DNA of 64,000 nucleotides from Sinotaia quadrata (lineage: Eukaryota; Mollusca; Gastropoda; Architaenioglossa; Viviparidae). The stretch covers positions 66,083,259 to 66,147,258 of the forward strand of contig CM054181.1 in the NCBI GenBank assembly GCA_028829895.1. Reading direction: 5' to 3'. Under the pieces are notes generated by a model. It did not search any database. It saw only the letters and a list, made by a program, of their open reading frames with translations, and was not told where the DNA came from. Within the stretch, counting starts at the first letter, position 1. Each line of letters opens with the position of its first letter. Below are positions 62,748-64,000 of this stretch, one piece after another. The translations under genes and the position numbers were made by a program.

Positions 62748-64000
62748 CTGTACAGAAATGAAAAAATATCATACTGAAACATATTTGTGAAGATATTTTT
62801 TAAAAGACACTGAAAACATTGAGTTGTTAAGACCACCAAGAACATTGTTATATTATCCAGCATAATAAAATTTCACAGTTTATAACTCGTTTATTCTGTT
62901 ACACTGAAGATGAGTGCTTCTAAGGTCCACATTTGCGATTGTTACACAACGCAGAATATTGTATCGTTTAAAGGTTATTTCCCTTGAATTAAAAACTGAA
63001 AGAAAGGAAATTACGACGGTAAGTTCCAGCGCCAGATATTAATATCAGGTCTCATACCAAAGAGATTATAGCCACCCCAAAAAAAAAACAATAAAAAACC
63101 CCAAAGGTTTGCGTGAACAAAAGCCAATGATTGTGACCAAATTGACTATGATCCAGGGGAGCGCATAAGTATGACATGTCTCATGCTCTCGTGACGTTTC
63201 TTTATAAGTGCTAATCTACATCTAAGAGATAATATATATATATCTATGGATGACACTTTGCAAAATAACCCCCAGCATTAATGCTCCCAAAGATCGTCTG
63301 GTTGAGAGTCCTGCTTAAGTTATTGTTGAAAGATTATTTCCCTTGAAACATCCACCCCTACAAATACTGCTTGAATCTTAGCGCCATGCAGTAGAATTAA
63401 GATTTCACATCTTGTGACAAGTAAATTATATTTTATTATATCCGATTATGTAATAAATGATTTTAATTTAGCACTTATAGCTTGCACAGTAAATATTCTA
63501 ATTTATGAGGACAAAGAAGTCTGTAATAATTGCACCAAACATTACTTGGAAATAATTTTCATTTAAAATTTAAACTATATTATCAAAAATGAAATCCGTA
63601 TAATTTATAATATTAACACAACGTTATTTTAAAGAAATAAAAATAAACCGACCGCAACCAATACACATTTGTTAATATCACAACCAATGCTAAATTAGCT
63701 GTGTTAACTACTCTTTATTGAGGTTTTAAGAAGAAAATAGAAGAAAAAAATAATGTTATCTATTTACAGGCAACCTCGAAATGAAAAAATGTCGGTGACT
63801 GCCATGTCACCATTCTAAGCAATAAGTAAGGAAGGGGAGATTACTGTAGTTGACAGAACAACTACCTTGGAAGATTGAGGTACGTGTCATTTACGATGGG
63901 GCGCAGGCACCTGGCCACTTGCTCAGTATGCGCATGTCTTCTGAGCAAATAATTCAGGTAGTCGTCTATGCTCAATTTACCCATCTGGCACTCAAACACG
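62132..64000 (-). CDS. Carbohydrate sulfotransferase-like gene, copy D (3' part; runs off the window)
   Basis: Only the last two coding exons are inside the window: 62747-62132 (616 bases, intact 3'-phosphate motif YLVRDPRATLF, ending VHVFRTL-stop) and 63866 onward to the right edge (exon 4, at least 135 bases). Exons 1-3 should lie beyond 64000. The 1.1-kb intron resembles that of copy C more than A or B, because it lacks the 31-bp minisatellite. No stop or frameshift in the visible part. Confidence 0.85.
63866..64000 (-). CDS. Copy D exon 4 (partial, window edge)
   Basis: Donor CTTCCAAG|GTAG at the low end; open through to the edge and aligned with exon 4 of A-C. Confidence 0.85.

Overview
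This window looks like a piece of an AT-rich metazoan genome. The genes are split by introns of 0.8 to 10 kb with GT-AG ends, and the DNA between coding parts is full of microsatellites, minisatellites, hAT transposons, solo LTRs and broken retroelement ORFs. The style (a lineage-expanded carbohydrate sulfotransferase family, long TCTA and CA tracts, TTAGGG-like interstitial arrays) fits a mollusc, perhaps a gastropod. That is an inference from style; no rRNA or mitochondrial marker is present to fix it.

The backbone is a head-to-tail tandem array of four paralogous genes, all on the minus strand, encoding type II membrane carbohydrate sulfotransferase-like enzymes. Each complete copy was rebuilt here as five coding exons with matching splice phases: a 48-bp exon coding a basic tail; a 103-106 bp exon coding the signal anchor; a 172-bp exon with the 5'-phosphosulfate-binding motif; a 216-bp exon; and a 613-616 bp terminal exon with the 3'-phosphate-binding motif. 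Copy A spans 20623 to 1787, copy B 33468 to 25659, copy C 57548 to 38538, and copy D enters at the right edge (64000 to 62132) with its last two exons only. A, B and C are open throughout and predict 383, 385 and 383 residues.

The repeat units share long blocks of intron and spacer. The A and C promoter/spacer blocks (18525-25400 and 55450-61855) are close duplicates; B has a shorter, rearranged version with an inverted 1.24-kb piece at about 34389-35630. Comparing the units gives empty sites for many insertions: a 1.7-kb solo LTR present in A and C but not B, a telomere-motif MITE in the A and C promoters but not B, and a 488-bp hAT MITE in the A promoter whose position in C carries an excision-like footprint. 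Copy C's introns hold a decayed GTF2IRD2/ZBED5-type hAT (52569-54966) and a 5.5-kb nested insertion (42324-47860) with another solo LTR and a 2.2-kb hAT element.

The most unusual object is that 2.2-kb hAT element (44507-46690). Between good terminal inverted repeats it keeps only the last part of a transposase. Most of its length is a roughly 530-codon minus-strand reading frame, interrupted by one stop and one frameshift, coding a Gln-rich protein with repeated TQT motifs. I do not recognise this protein. It looks like captured or replacement cargo.
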